This document shows positions 22,489-31,858 of a stretch of 64,000 nucleotides of DNA, piece after piece. How positions within the stretch are numbered: the stretch's first letter is position 1; each line of letters starts with the position of its first letter. Below the pieces are notes generated by a model that was not told the origin of the DNA, did not search any database, and saw only the letters and a program-made list of their open reading frames with translations. The translations under genes and the position numbers were made by a program. Origin of the DNA: Mycobacterium sp. ACS4054 (GTDB lineage Bacteria > Actinomycetota > Actinomycetes > Mycobacteriales > Mycobacteriaceae); contig NZ_LZHV01000048.1 in the NCBI RefSeq assembly GCF_001667275.1, forward strand, positions 1 to 64,000, in the 5' to 3' direction.

Positions 22489-22667
22489 TGAAAAGTCTAC
22501 GTTGTCACCCGACGTCTGGACGCCCAACCCATCGCCGCTACCGACAGCTCCCGCATCCTGCCCGCGACGTGGTAGTTACCCAGCTTAACCAGTTTGAAGC
22601 CGAACTATTCCTGCCTGACCGCGCCGACAGGCCGTCAATGGCATCGAGGGTCAGGGCGGCGGTCACC

Positions 22668-22690
22668 CCATAAGGATAGTCGTCCTATGG
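22668..22690. promoter_or_regulatory. Short inverted repeat upstream of the PAC2 gene
   Basis: CCATAAGGA and TCCTATGG flank a 6-nt spacer; the arms pair except for one extra A. It lies about 75 nt before the PAC2 start in the divergent region between metH and that gene. It could be an operator. The rest of the 22489-22763 gap shows no gene. Confidence 0.3.
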
Positions 22691-22763
22691 AATGGCTCTC
22701 GAGGTCGACAGGTCCCTGCCAGGCAAGGCCGAACATCGGCCGCAAAGGCCGTACGCTGATTCT

Positions 22764-23654
22764 GTGACCCCGTCCGATGGCCCACCCTTCGGTGAAGCCA
22801 AACTGCCCGAGCTGCACAACACCATCGTCGTGGCGGCATTCGAGGGCTGGAACGACGCCGGCGACGCGGCCAGTGACGCGCTCGAGCACCTCGAGGCCAT
22901 CTGGGAAGCCGACCCGATCCTGGAGATCGACGACGAGGCGTACTACGACTACCAGGTGAATCGCCCGGTCATTCGGCAGGTCGACGGGGTGACCCGGGAG
23001 CTGGTGTGGCCGGCGATGCGCATCTCCCACTGCCGGCCGCCGGGCAGCGACCGCGACGTGGTGTTGATGCACGGCGTGGAACCCAACATGCGCTGGCGCA
23101 CCTTCTGCGCCGAGCTGGTCGCCATCGCCGACAAACTCAACGTGGACACCGTCGTCATCCTGGGGGCCCTGCTGGCCGACACGCCGCATACCCGGCCGGT
23201 TCCGGTGTCGGGGGCGGCGTACTCCCCCGAATCGGCCAAACGCTTCGGGCTCGAGGAGAGCCGCTACGAGGGGCCGACCGGCATCGCCGGGGTGTTCCAG
23301 GACGCCTGCGTGGCGGCCGGGATCCCGGCCGTCACGTTCTGGGCGGCCGTGCCGCACTACGTGTCGCAGCCGCCCAACCCGAAGGCGACGGTCGCGCTGC
23401 TGCGCCGCGTCGAGGACGTGCTCGACATCGAGGTCCCGCTGGCCGACCTGCCGACCGAGGCCGAGGAGTGGGAGCAGGCCATCACCGAGATGGCCGCCGA
23501 GGACGAGGACCTGGCCGAATACGTGCTGTCGCTGGAACAGCGCGGCGACGCCGAGGTCGACATGAACGAGGCGCTGGGCAAGATCGACGGTGACGCGCTG
23601 GCCGCCGAGTTCGAGCGCTATCTGCGCCGGCGTCGGCCGGGCTTCGGGCGCTAG
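22764..23654 (+). CDS. PAC2 family protein (Rv2125-like)
   Basis: This 296-residue protein of the PAC2 family resembles proteasome assembly chaperone 2. Actinobacteria with a proteasome carry such proteins, but their role is not settled. The GTG at 22764 (VTPSDGPPFGEA) gives the length of Rv2125; in-frame codons upstream lack support. Landmarks are VVAAFEGWNDAGDAAS near the N-terminus, the ILGALLADTPHTRPVPV core and an acidic C-terminal helix region. The TAG stop is the first base triplet of a dispersed repeat element that also folds as a hairpin, and the gene is convergent with the SDR gene. Confidence 0.88.
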   Translation: MTPSDGPPFGEAKLPELHNTIVVAAFEGWNDAGDAASDALEHLEAIWEADPILEIDDEAYYDYQVNRPVIRQVDGVTRELVWPAMRISHCRPPGSDRDVVLMHGVEPNMRWRTFCAELVAIADKLNVDTVVILGALLADTPHTRPVPVSGAAYSPESAKRFGLEESRYEGPTGIAGVFQDACVAAGIPAVTFWAAVPHYVSQPPNPKATVALLRRVEDVLDIEVPLADLPTEAEEWEQAITEMAAEDEDLAEYVLSLEQRGDAEVDMNEALGKIDGDALAAEFERYLRRRRPGFGR

Positions 23655-23700
23655 CGGCGATCGCAAACTCGGCGCTAGCCGAGTGAAGCGGGTCGTCGCC
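23652..23700 (+). repeat. Stop-codon-associated dispersed repeat, copy D
   Basis: Beginning with the TAG stop of the PAC2 gene, the element reads TAGCGGCGATCGCAA, then a perfect hairpin (ACTCGGC, loop GCTA, GCCGAGT), then GCGGGTCGTCGCC. The outer ends match copies A, B and C; the middle differs. It lies between convergent genes and may serve as a bidirectional transcription end. Confidence 0.65.
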
Positions 23701-23706
23701 TTCGAA

Positions 23707-24588
23707 TCAGACCTTCTTGCCCAGTCCCTGGTTGTAGGCGCTGGTGGACCGCCCGAGGGCCGCGACCTGGGCGTCCAGTTGGGGCAGCAGCTCGGCCGTG
23801 GGCTTGTGCAGCGGCAACTCTCCGACCGGGGTGGACAGCACCGGCTTGATCCAGCGGAACGCGGCCACCCAGCTGGGGCAGTAGACCCGGTTGCGGCGGC
23901 CCTCGATGCCCTTGACGAACGCGTCCGCGCACTTGGCGACGGTGGTGGTCTTGTTCAGCGGCCACGGGAAGCTGGCCAGCAGCTTGCCGAAGGCGGGCAG
24001 GTCGGCCTCGCTGTCGCGAACCAACGCGGTGTCGATCCACGACATGTGCGACGACCCGACCGCGACGCCGTGGTGCGCCACCTCCAGCCGCAACGCGTTG
24101 GCGAGAATCTCCACGCCGGCCTTGGACGCGTTGTAGGGGGCCAGCCCCGGACACGCGGCGTACGCGGCCAGCGACGAGACGATCAGCACGTAGCCGCGGG
24201 TCTCGATCACCGCCGGCAACGTGGCCCGCACGGTGTTGAAGACGCCGAGGACGTTGATGTCGAGAACACGCTTGAACGCCTCGGGGTCGACCTGCAGCAC
24301 CGACCCGTAGCTGGCGATGCCGGCGTTGGCCACGACGACGTCGATGCCGCCGAACCGTTCGACGGCCTGGGCCGCGGCCGCCTGCATGGCCGGCAGGTCA
24401 CGCACGTCGGCGACGGCCGTCAGCACGCGGTCCTCGCCCAGTTCGGCGGCCAGCGCGCTCAGTTCGGCTTCGTTGAGATCGGTGAGCACCAGCCTGGCGC
24501 CCTTGTCGCGCAGCCGACGGGCCACCTCGGCACCGATTCCCCGGGCACCGCCGGTGATGAAAACGACCTTGTCCTGCAGCGACGTCAT
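23707..24588 (-). CDS. Short-chain dehydrogenase/reductase (Rv2129c-like)
   Basis: The 293-residue SDR has the cofactor motif TGGARGIG near residue 12-19, the NAG motif (VANAGIAS), a catalytic serine in SSLAA and the YxxxK pair in YNASKAG. The C-terminal extension of about 70 residues is longer than in minimal SDRs and occurs in Rv2129c. The substrate is unknown. The start MTSLQDKVVFITGG at 24588 is set by the Rossmann strand. It lies 19 nt downstream of mshC in the same operon. Confidence 0.9.
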   Translation of the reverse strand: MTSLQDKVVFITGGARGIGAEVARRLRDKGARLVLTDLNEAELSALAAELGEDRVLTAVADVRDLPAMQAAAAQAVERFGGIDVVVANAGIASYGSVLQVDPEAFKRVLDINVLGVFNTVRATLPAVIETRGYVLIVSSLAAYAACPGLAPYNASKAGVEILANALRLEVAHHGVAVGSSHMSWIDTALVRDSEADLPAFGKLLASFPWPLNKTTTVAKCADAFVKGIEGRRNRVYCPSWVAAFRWIKPVLSTPVGELPLHKPTAELLPQLDAQVAALGRSTSAYNQGLGKKV

Positions 24589-24607
24589 GGGCGTCAAAGT
24601 ACCGCTT

Positions 24608-25843
24608 TCACAGTTCCACCCCAAGCAGCGCGTCGACCGCGGTGGCCACCAGCTTCGGCGCCTCCACGTCGTGACCACCGTATTCGAGCGCGTCGGTGGT
24701 CCAACCATCAAGCGCCGCAAGCGCTTTGGGTGTGTTCAGGTCGTCGGCCAGGTATTGGCGCACCCGCGCGATCACGTCGGCGGCGTCCGGGCCGGCGGGC
24801 AGCGCCGTCGCGCTGCGCCAGCGCCCCAGGCGGGCGGTGGCCTCGTCGAGCACCTGCTGGCTCCAGAACCGGTCCGCGCGGTAATGCCCGGACAGCAGGC
24901 CCAGCCGGATGGCCGCCGGCTCGATGCCCTGCGCCCGCAACGTCGACACCAGTACCAGGTTGCCGCGGCTCTTGGACATCTTGTGACCGTCCCAGCCGAT
25001 CATGCCCGCGTGCACGTAGTGACGGGCGAATCGCCGTTCGCCCCGGACACATTCGGCGTGCGCGGCGGTGAACTCGTGATGCGGGAAGATCAGGTCGCTC
25101 CCGCCGCCCTGGATGTCCAAGCCGCTGCCGATGCGGCTGAGCGCGATCGCCGCGCACTCCACATGCCAGCCCGGCCGGCCGTCGCCGAACGGTGCCGGCC
25201 AGCTCGGTTCGCCCGGTCTTGCGGCGCGCCACAACAGCGCGTCGAGCTCGTCGCTCTTGCCTTGCCGGTCCGGGTCGCCGCCGCGCTCCCCGAACAGCCG
25301 CAGCATGGTTTCGCGGTCGTAGCCCGACTCGTAGCCGAACTGCGGGGTGGCGTCGGCCCGGTAATAGACGTCGGGGTAGTCGCCGTCGAGCACATAGGCC
25401 GCGCCCGAGGCCAGCATCTTCTCGACGAGCTCGACCACCTCGGGGATCGCCTGGGTGGCCGCGACGTAATCGCGCGGGGGCAGGACCCGCAGCGCCGCCA
25501 TGTCCTCGCGGAATCGGGCGACCTCGCGATCGCCCAGCTCGCGCCAGTCGACGCCGTCGCGGTCGGCCCGCTCGAACAGCGGATCGTCGACGTCGGTGAC
25601 GTTCTGCACGTAATGCACGGTGTGGCCCAGGTCCAGCCATTGCCGGTACACCAGGTCGAAGGTCAGGTACGTCGCCGCGTGACCAAGGTGGGTGGAGTCG
25701 TACGGGGTGATGCCGCAGACATACATGGTCGCGGTCGAGGCGGGCGCCACGGGGCGCACCTGACGATCGGAGGTGTCGAACAGCCGGAGCTCCGGCCCAA
25801 GTCCCGGCAAGACCGGAACCGGCGGGGACGCCCACGACTGCAT
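24608..25843 (-). CDS. mshC: Cysteine:1D-myo-inositol 2-amino-2-deoxy-glucopyranoside ligase (mycothiol)
   Basis: MshC joins cysteine to GlcN-Ins using ATP, the committed step of mycothiol synthesis. The 411-residue protein resembles cysteinyl-tRNA synthetase but is shorter and lacks the tRNA-binding C-terminal part. A zinc-binding cysteine in [16 protein letters not shown], the HIGH-like motif STHLGHA, and KMSKS (in [10 protein letters not shown]) are visible. Length and context (cysQ upstream, SDR downstream) match Rv2130c. Mycothiol is the main thiol of actinobacteria. Confidence 0.95.
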   Translation of the reverse strand: MQSWASPPVPVLPGLGPELRLFDTSDRQVRPVAPASTATMYVCGITPYDSTHLGHAATYLTFDLVYRQWLDLGHTVHYVQNVTDVDDPLFERADRDGVDWRELGDREVARFREDMAALRVLPPRDYVAATQAIPEVVELVEKMLASGAAYVLDGDYPDVYYRADATPQFGYESGYDRETMLRLFGERGGDPDRQGKSDELDALLWRAARPGEPSWPAPFGDGRPGWHVECAAIALSRIGSGLDIQGGGSDLIFPHHEFTAAHAECVRGERRFARHYVHAGMIGWDGHKMSKSRGNLVLVSTLRAQGIEPAAIRLGLLSGHYRADRFWSQQVLDEATARLGRWRSATALPAGPDAADVIARVRQYLADDLNTPKALAALDGWTTDALEYGGHDVEAPKLVATAVDALLGVEL

Positions 25844-25867
25844 GCCAACGACTCTAAACGCGCTGGC

Positions 25868-26668
25868 TCAGCGCCACGCGTCGCGGATGGCGGCGAGCAG
25901 GATCGGCGCCACCTCGGCGCGACACATCACGAAGTCGGGCAGGTACGGATCGAACTGGTTGTAGCGCATGGGCGAACCGTCCAGCCGCGAGGCGTGCATG
26001 CCGGCGGCCATCACCACCCCGGCCGGCGCCGCGTTGTCCCATTCCCATTGGCCGCCCGCGTGCAGGTAGGCGTCGACGTCGCCGTCGATGATGGCCATCG
26101 CCTTGGCCCCCGCCGACCCGATCGCCACCGGCTGAATCGCCAGCGACTGGCGCATGCGGTGCAACACGAAGGGCGGCCGGCTGGCGCTCACGGCGATCCG
26201 CAGCGTGTGCGGGATGCCGACGCGCGCGGCGTCGGCGGTCACGGTGTCGGTGCGGTACACCGTGTTCCCGCGGGCCGGCAGCGACACCGCGGCGTCGGTG
26301 ATCTCCCGGCGGCCGTTGGTGGGGTCGCCGGTGGGGCGTTGCCACAGCGCGATGTGCACCGCCCAGTCGTCGCGGCCGGGCGTGGAGAACTCCCGGGTGC
26401 CGTCCAGCGGGTCGATGATCCACACCCGGTCGCGTTTGAGCCGGACCAGGTCGTCGTAGGCCTCCTCGCTGAGCACCGCGTCGTCGGGGCGCTCGTCGCG
26501 CAGCCGCCGCAGGATCAGCTCGTTGGCCAGGGCATCACCGGCGTCGCCCAACGCCCACGGGTGACCGAAGCCGACCTCGTCGCGCACCTTCAGCAACAGT
26601 TCCCCGGCGTCGGCGGCGAGTTCGGCAGCCAGTGCGGCATCGGTCAGCTCGTCCGGGCCCTGGCTCAC
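25868..26668 (-). CDS. cysQ: 3'-phosphoadenosine 5'-phosphate phosphatase (CysQ)
   Basis: This 266-residue inositol-monophosphatase superfamily member corresponds to M. tuberculosis CysQ (Rv2131c). That enzyme dephosphorylates PAP (and fructose-1,6-bisphosphate and inositol phosphates) during sulfate assimilation. The metal-binding motifs are present: EEAYDD, then DPLDGTREF, and near the end [11 protein letters not shown]. It is the gene upstream of mshC (24 nt), linking sulfur activation with mycothiol production. Confidence 0.94.
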   Translation of the reverse strand: MSQGPDELTDAALAAELAADAGELLLKVRDEVGFGHPWALGDAGDALANELILRRLRDERPDDAVLSEEAYDDLVRLKRDRVWIIDPLDGTREFSTPGRDDWAVHIALWQRPTGDPTNGRREITDAAVSLPARGNTVYRTDTVTADAARVGIPHTLRIAVSASRPPFVLHRMRQSLAIQPVAIGSAGAKAMAIIDGDVDAYLHAGGQWEWDNAAPAGVVMAAGMHASRLDGSPMRYNQFDPYLPDFVMCRAEVAPILLAAIRDAWR

Positions 26669-26719
26669 CGAATCAGTATCTCCGACGGCCCCTGCGACGT
26701 TTGAACCCGTGGCATCGCC

Positions 26720-27535
26720 TTAGAAGGCCGGCCATGGAATGGGCCGGTGCCGGTTGGGAACCGGCATCACCGGATCGTTCAGCAGCGCGTGCGCCCGTTT
26801 GCGCAACGCCGCGATCTCCGCCCGAGTGATGTGCTCGGCCAGCGCATCCCCCAGCTCTGCGCCCACGGCGTCGGCCAAGCCGGCGACCGCCTTCAGGGTT
26901 TGGTCGTCGATCGGCTTGCCGGCCCAGCCCCACAGCACCGTGCGCAGCTTGTTCTCGACGTGCAGGCACACGCCGTGGTCGACCCCGAAAATGTGGCCGT
27001 CCAGGTCGCGCAGGACGTGGCCGCCCTTGCGGTCGGCGTTGTTGACCAGCACGTCGAACACCGCCATCCGCCGCAGCCGGATGTCGTCGGCGTGCATCAG
27101 GATGACCTCGTCACCGGCGTAGTCGTAGGCGCGCAGCACGGGCAGGTATCCCGGCTGCTGGCTGCCGGCGGGAAACAGGTCGACCAGGTCCGGCCCCGGC
27201 CGTGGATCGCTGTCCACCGCGTCCCCGGGCTGCTGCACCCACTGCTGCAGCATTCCCGGCCCCGCCGGCCCGTGGCGAATGATGGTGTACGGCACCAGGT
27301 TCCACCCGAGCTGCGTCGAGATCAGGTAGGCGCCGAGTTCGCGGCCGGCCAGCGTGCCGTCGGGAAAATCCCACAACGGGGCCTCCCCGGAGATCGGCTT
27401 GTAGACGCAGTGCACGGTCGATTCGCCGAGCGTGGACTCGCACAGGAAGGTGGCGTTGCTGGCGGAGCGGATGCGTCCGATGACCGTCAGCTCGCCGTTC
27501 CGCAACACCTCACGGTCGTCAGGCCTCAAGTTCAT
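26720..27535 (-). CDS. SCO1664/Rv2133c family conserved protein
   Basis: The 271-residue product (from MNLRPDDREVL, ATG 27535) is of the actinobacterial Rv2133c family. It has a kinase-like look: VYKPISGEAPLWDFP and VFDVLVNNADRKGGHV followed by HIFGVDHGVCLH resemble the phosphatidylinositol 3/4-kinase or HipA-type catalytic loop and metal-binding segment. The activity is not established. It overlaps the DUF3090 gene upstream by 17 nt. These two genes, the histidine phosphatase, cysQ and mshC form one minus-strand run. Confidence 0.82.
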   Translation of the reverse strand: MNLRPDDREVLRNGELTVIGRIRSASNATFLCESTLGESTVHCVYKPISGEAPLWDFPDGTLAGRELGAYLISTQLGWNLVPYTIIRHGPAGPGMLQQWVQQPGDAVDSDPRPGPDLVDLFPAGSQQPGYLPVLRAYDYAGDEVILMHADDIRLRRMAVFDVLVNNADRKGGHVLRDLDGHIFGVDHGVCLHVENKLRTVLWGWAGKPIDDQTLKAVAGLADAVGAELGDALAEHITRAEIAALRKRAHALLNDPVMPVPNRHRPIPWPAF

Positions 27536-28106
27536 CGTCAGGCCCGAGCAGCGCACTGCGCCGATAACCGTTGGCGCGTGCGCAGATATGGCCCTCCGGG
27601 TCCAACGGCTCGTCGCACAGCGGGCACGGCGGACGCCCCGCCGAGATGACGCGGTTGGAGCGCGTCGCGAACTGCCGCGCCGACTCCGGCGTCAGGAACA
27701 CCCGCACCGCGTCGGGGCCCTCTTCGGTGTCGTCGAGCACCACCGACGCGTCGAACTCGGCGTCGGTGACGGCCAGCAACTCGACCACCACGGTCTGGGC
27801 CTCCGAATCCCAGCCCAGCCCCATGGTTCCGACCCGGAACTCGGCATCCACCGGTGTGATCAACGGGTTCAGGTCGTCCACCTCGGCCGGCTCCGGGGGG
27901 ACCGGCGTGCCGAACCGGCGATTCACCTCCAGCAGCAGCGCACCGATGCGCTCGGCCAGCACCGCAACCTGCTGCTTCTCCAGGACCACCGACACCACCC
28001 GGGAGTCGTGCGCCGCCTGGATGTAGAAGGTGCGGTTTCCGGGCTGACCAACGGTCCCGGCCACGAAGCGGTCGGGTGTGCGGAAGACGTGAATTGCGCG
28101 GGCCAT
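27519..28106 (-). CDS. DUF3090 family protein (Rv2134c-like)
   Basis: This 195-residue conserved actinobacterial protein begins MARAIHVFRTPDRFVAGTVG. It has a C-terminal zinc-ribbon-like segment with CPLCDEPLDPEGHIC (a CxxC plus a later cysteine), so it may bind metal. The ATG at 28106 gives the length of Rv2134c; the open frame upstream is unsupported. It always sits beside the Rv2133c-type gene, with which it overlaps by 17 nt, suggesting they act together. The function is unknown. Confidence 0.85.
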   Translation of the reverse strand: MARAIHVFRTPDRFVAGTVGQPGNRTFYIQAAHDSRVVSVVLEKQQVAVLAERIGALLLEVNRRFGTPVPPEPAEVDDLNPLITPVDAEFRVGTMGLGWDSEAQTVVVELLAVTDAEFDASVVLDDTEEGPDAVRVFLTPESARQFATRSNRVISAGRPPCPLCDEPLDPEGHICARANGYRRSALLGPDDELEA

Positions 28107-28179
28107 GGCACCTCCAAAATACCGGCTGTTGCCTTCGCCGTGCGATCCGATTGCCCCGCTCCGCATGTTTTAAGCGGAA

Positions 28180-28944
28180 TTAATCAGTCGAGCCGCCGAC
28201 CACCGCGTCGCCGGATGGCACGACCGCGGCCGGCTGTTCCGTTGGCGCCGCCGGGGACTCGCCGTCCGTCTTGGCCTCCGCCTTGTCCCGAGCCTCATCC
28301 TGCGGCGGTGGGCCCGCCCGAAGCGCCGCAGCCAATTTCGCTCCGGTGTGGTTGACGTGCAACACAAACGGGCGCAATTCGGTGTAGCGGATCACGTTCA
28401 CCGAAGCCGGGTCCGCGGTCACCCGCTGGAACGCGTCCAGGTGCATGCCGTAGGCGTCGGCGACGACCGCCTTGATGACATCACCGTGAGTGCAGGCCAC
28501 CCACAGGGCGTCGCCGTCGTTCTCCGTCGCGAGCCGCCGATCGTGTTCGCGGACGGCGGACACGGCGCGCGCCTGCACCTGCGCCAGGCCCTCGCCGCCG
28601 GGGAACACCGCCGCGCTCGCGTGCGCCTGCACGACCCGCCACAGCGGCTCGGCGGCCAGCTCGGCGATCTTGCGGCCGGTCCAGTCCCCGTAGTCCACCT
28701 CGGCCAGCCGGTCATCGATCACCGGCTCCAGGCAGAGCGCCTCGGCGAGCGGCTCGAGGGTGCGCCGGCAGCGCAGCAGCGGCGAACTGATCAACGCGCG
28801 GATGGGCAGGTCGCCGATCCGGTCGATCAGCCCGATGGCCTGATCGCGGCCCTTGTCGTCGAGGTCGACGCCCTCCGAGCGGCCCGCCAGAACGCCGGCC
28901 GTGTTCGAGCTGGATCGGCCGTGCCGCAACAGGATGACCGTCAT
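28180..28944 (-). CDS. Histidine phosphatase (phosphoglycerate mutase-like), Rv2135c-like
   Basis: The 254-residue protein has the catalytic RHG motif at the N-terminus (LLRHGRSSSN), the EVDYGDWTGR segment and the second catalytic histidine in CTHGDV. These define the histidine phosphatase superfamily; Rv2135c has been described as an acid phosphatase with no mutase activity. The last 50 residues are low-complexity Ala/Glu/Pro. In M. tuberculosis uppP lies just upstream of this gene, but here only 79 nt separate it from the Rv2137c-like gene. Confidence 0.9.
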   Translation of the reverse strand: MTVILLRHGRSSSNTAGVLAGRSEGVDLDDKGRDQAIGLIDRIGDLPIRALISSPLLRCRRTLEPLAEALCLEPVIDDRLAEVDYGDWTGRKIAELAAEPLWRVVQAHASAAVFPGGEGLAQVQARAVSAVREHDRRLATENDGDALWVACTHGDVIKAVVADAYGMHLDAFQRVTADPASVNVIRYTELRPFVLHVNHTGAKLAAALRAGPPPQDEARDKAEAKTDGESPAAPTEQPAAVVPSGDAVVGGSTD

Positions 28945-29023
28945 CCCGCGCGGCCCAGCCGGGGGATCCGAGAGGTTGGCGCAACCACGACCACGACCGT
29001 ACCCGGTGCGGGTCGGCTAACGG

Positions 29024-29326
29024 CTACGGCGAGACGGGCGTCGCATGCGCCACCGAGTCGCGCACGGCGGCGATCAGGCTGCGCTCGTCGGTCAGGTCGA
29101 TCTCGACCAGGCTGCGGACGGCCGTGGCGACCACCTCGTCGGCCTGGGGAACCGGCCCGGCAAGGCGTGGTCGGTAAATTTCGACGACCAGCGAGCGGTG
29201 TTCGATGTGGAACGAAAAACTGCGCCCATCACCGACATGTCCATAGCCGCTGGCGAAAATGCCTGTCGACATGTCCTCGACAGCAAACTCTTTCTCCGCG
29301 ATATGCCGGTCAACGGTGACGGCCAT
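29024..29326 (-). CDS. Conserved hypothetical protein (Rv2137c-like)
   Basis: This 100-residue protein has no signal peptide or transmembrane helix. Its sequence (MAVTVDRHIAEKEFAVEDMSTG, then FSFHIEHRSLVVEIYRPR) resembles Rv2137c by position and by pattern, but no domain name can be given. The M. tuberculosis protein is annotated longer. It is divergent from lppL, with about 110 nt between them. Confidence 0.65.
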   Translation of the reverse strand: MAVTVDRHIAEKEFAVEDMSTGIFASGYGHVGDGRSFSFHIEHRSLVVEIYRPRLAGPVPQADEVVATAVRSLVEIDLTDERSLIAAVRDSVAHATPVSP

Positions 29327-29436
29327 GAGGCGACGATACCTCGCCCGCGGGGCTTGATGTCGGCGACATGGCCATATTGGATGCGAAGGCGTTCCTTAAC
29401 CTGGGAAGTCCACCGGCGCTACGCGAGGGAAGATCA

Positions 29437-30504
29437 TTGCTGTCAGGACATATGCGCAGTAAACCGCCAGTTCATCATGGTGTGCTCGGCGTCGCGCTTT
29501 TGCTGGCCGCGGTCGTGGGGTGTTCGTCGAATACATTCAAATCGGCGCCGCCCACCATCGAACCGGCCGTCGCCGCCGTGTCTCCGCCGGTGTCAGCGAG
29601 CCCGGCCGGGCAGGTCCGCCCGCTTGCCGAGCGTGCCACCGCGGCGGCCTTCGATGGCGGCACTCACCAGCTCGCGGTGCTGGCGCCCGGCGCCGATCCA
29701 AACCGACCGGCCACAGTCACCGTGTTCGGTGGCACGAGCGCCGCGCCGCGGGTCGTCAGCCTGCCCGGGCCGGCGACCGCGTTGACCGACGACGGCCGCG
29801 GCACCCTGTTCCTCGCCGCGCGGGGTGGCTATTTCGTGGTCGACCTGTCCACGGGCCGCGCGGCGCGGGTGAACGTCGCCGACGCCGCGCAGGCCGATTT
29901 CACCGCGGTGGCCCTGCGCGCCGACGGCAAGCTGGTGCTGGGCAGCGCCGACGGGGCCGTCTACACCCTCGCCTCGCCGACACCCGGCGCCGTGGCGACC
30001 GCGACCGTCGGCAGCCGGAGCAAGATTTTCGCACGGGTCGATTGGCTTGCCACCCAAGGGAATACGACGGCGGTGCTGGACCGGGGGCAGACCTCCGTCA
30101 CGACGATCGGCGCGGACGGCCAGGTTCAACAGGCGCTGCGGGCGGGTGAAGGCGCAACCACAATGGCCGCGGACCCGTGGGGCCGGGTTCTGGTCGCCGA
30201 CACCCGCGGCGGCCAGCTGCTGGTCTACGGGGTCGACCCGCTGATCTTGCGGCAGGCCTATCCGGTGCCCCAGGCGCCGTACGCCCTGGCCGGATCCCGC
30301 GAGTTGAGCTGGGTAACCCAGACCGCTTCGAATATCGTGGTTGGTTACGATCTGTCCACCGGAATTCCCGTCGAAAAGGTGCGTTACCCAACCGTGCAGC
30401 AACCCAACTCGCTTGCCTTCGACGAAGCGTCGGACACCTTGTACGTGGTGTCGGGGTCCGGTGCGGGGGTGCAGGTCATCGAACACGCGGCGGGCCCGCG
30501 TTGA
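29437..30504 (+). CDS. lppL: Lipoprotein LppL
   Basis: The 355-residue lipoprotein has a signal peptide and lipobox (AAVVGCSS, lipid-modified C29 from the TTG start). The rest looks like a repetitive beta-propeller, with repeated blades such as VLGSADGAVYTLA and RVLVADTRGGQLLVYG. It matches LppL (Rv2138), whose function is unknown; YncE/NHL-like propellers often bind ligands outside the membrane. The TTG at 29437 is chosen because GAGGGA lies 6-7 nt upstream and because the M. tuberculosis protein starts with a comparable ML(S/T)G. The ATG at 29452 is the alternative. It overlaps the next gene by 4 nt. Confidence 0.88.
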   Translation: MLSGHMRSKPPVHHGVLGVALLLAAVVGCSSNTFKSAPPTIEPAVAAVSPPVSASPAGQVRPLAERATAAAFDGGTHQLAVLAPGADPNRPATVTVFGGTSAAPRVVSLPGPATALTDDGRGTLFLAARGGYFVVDLSTGRAARVNVADAAQADFTAVALRADGKLVLGSADGAVYTLASPTPGAVATATVGSRSKIFARVDWLATQGNTTAVLDRGQTSVTTIGADGQVQQALRAGEGATTMAADPWGRVLVADTRGGQLLVYGVDPLILRQAYPVPQAPYALAGSRELSWVTQTASNIVVGYDLSTGIPVEKVRYPTVQQPNSLAFDEASDTLYVVSGSGAGVQVIEHAAGPR

Positions 30505-30755
30505 CCGCGCCGCGCCGAAGCCAGTTGCCCGCGGGCTGGGACAGCGAGTTGTCCGACGACTACGAATGGGTGCCGCTGCGGCTGCCCCCGGAGGTGACCC
30601 GCCTCAGCGCGTCCACCCGGTTGTCGATCGAGGCCGAGTACCGGGGCTGGGAACTGACCCGGGTGCGGCTGTACACCGACGGCAGCAGGCGGGTCCTGTT
30701 GCGCCGCAAGAAGTCTCGGCTGGATAACCGGCGGCCCGACCAGCCGGAACTGTGA
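30501..30755 (+). CDS. DUF5703 family small protein
   Basis: This 84-residue protein starts at the TTG of the TTGA overlap with lppL and ends in the TGA overlapping the pyrD GTG. The conserved part is [32 protein letters not shown]. That composition is seen in DUF5703 proteins beside pyrD in actinobacteria. The C-terminus is basic ([11 protein letters not shown]). The role is unknown; the tight overlaps on both sides argue that it is translated. Confidence 0.7.
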   Translation: MTAPRRSQLPAGWDSELSDDYEWVPLRLPPEVTRLSASTRLSIEAEYRGWELTRVRLYTDGSRRVLLRRKKSRLDNRRPDQPEL

Positions 30756-31858
30756 CGGTGGCCCGCGACGGCATGGTGTACGGCCTGCTGCGACGGCTGT
30801 TCTTCCTGGTTCCGCCCGAACGCATCCACACGCTGGTCTTCGGGCTGCTGCGCGGCGTCACGGCCGTCGCGGTGGCGCGCCGGCTGTTGCACCGGCTGCT
30901 CGGACCCACCGATCCGGTGCTGGCGAGCACGGTGTTCGGGGTGCGCTTCCCCGGGCCGCTCGGGCTGGCCGCCGGCTTCGACAAGGACGGCTTGGGGTTA
31001 CTGACCTGGGGCGCGCTCGGGTTCGGGTACGCCGAGGTGGGAACCGTCACCGCCAACGCGCAGCCCGGCAATCCCGCCCCGCGCATGTTCCGGCTGCCCG
31101 CCGACCGCGCCCTGCTGAACCGGATGGGATTCAACAACCTCGGCGCAGGCGCGCTGGCGGTCCAGCTCGCGCGGCACCGGCCCGACATCCCGATCGGGGT
31201 CAACATCGGCAAGACGAAGACCACCCCGGCCGCCGACGCCGTCGACGACTATCGGGCCAGCGCGCGGCTGGTCGGGCCCCTGGCGTCCTACCTGGTGGTC
31301 AACGTCAGCTCGCCGAACACCCCCGGGCTGCGCGACCTGCAGGCCGTCGAGTCGCTGCGGCCCATCCTGTCCGCCGTCCTCGCCGAGACATCGACGCCGG
31401 TGCTGGTGAAGATCGCGCCCGACCTTTCCGACGCCGACCTGGACGCCGTCGCCGACCTGGCCGTCGAGCTGGGCCTGGCCGGGATCGTCGCCACCAACAC
31501 CACCGTGTCGCGCCAGGGCCTGCGGACGCCCGGAGTGGACGCGCTGGGCCCGGGCGGCATCTCCGGGCCGCCGGGGGCGCCGCGCGCCACCGAGGTGCTG
31601 CGCCGGCTATACGCCCGAGTCGGCGATCGCCTGGTGCTGATCAGCGTCGGCGGCATCGAAACGGCCGACGACGCGTGGGAGCGGATCACCGCGGGCGCGT
31701 CGCTGCTGCAGGGCTACACGGGCTTCATCTACGGAGGGGGCTTGTGGCCCAAGCGCATTCACGACGGCATCGCCCGCCGGCTGCGCGACGGCGGGTTCGC
31801 CTCGCTGAGCGACGCCGTCGGGTCGGCCGCGCTTGACGCCGGCGGGGCGGCGAGTTAA
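30752..31858 (+). CDS. pyrD: Dihydroorotate dehydrogenase, class 2
   Basis: PyrD oxidises dihydroorotate to orotate in pyrimidine synthesis and passes electrons to menaquinone at the membrane. The 368-residue length, the N-terminal hydrophobic helix region (about 8-45) and the fold are of class 2. Visible landmarks are [17 protein letters not shown], the catalytic [13 protein letters not shown] and GGISG, and phosphate-binding SVGGI. Start GTG 30752 overlaps the upstream gene; ATG 30773 is an alternative that gives the M. tuberculosis length more closely. Confidence 0.93.
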   Translation: MTVARDGMVYGLLRRLFFLVPPERIHTLVFGLLRGVTAVAVARRLLHRLLGPTDPVLASTVFGVRFPGPLGLAAGFDKDGLGLLTWGALGFGYAEVGTVTANAQPGNPAPRMFRLPADRALLNRMGFNNLGAGALAVQLARHRPDIPIGVNIGKTKTTPAADAVDDYRASARLVGPLASYLVVNVSSPNTPGLRDLQAVESLRPILSAVLAETSTPVLVKIAPDLSDADLDAVADLAVELGLAGIVATNTTVSRQGLRTPGVDALGPGGISGPPGAPRATEVLRRLYARVGDRLVLISVGGIETADDAWERITAGASLLQGYTGFIYGGGLWPKRIHDGIARRLRDGGFASLSDAVGSAALDAGGAAS

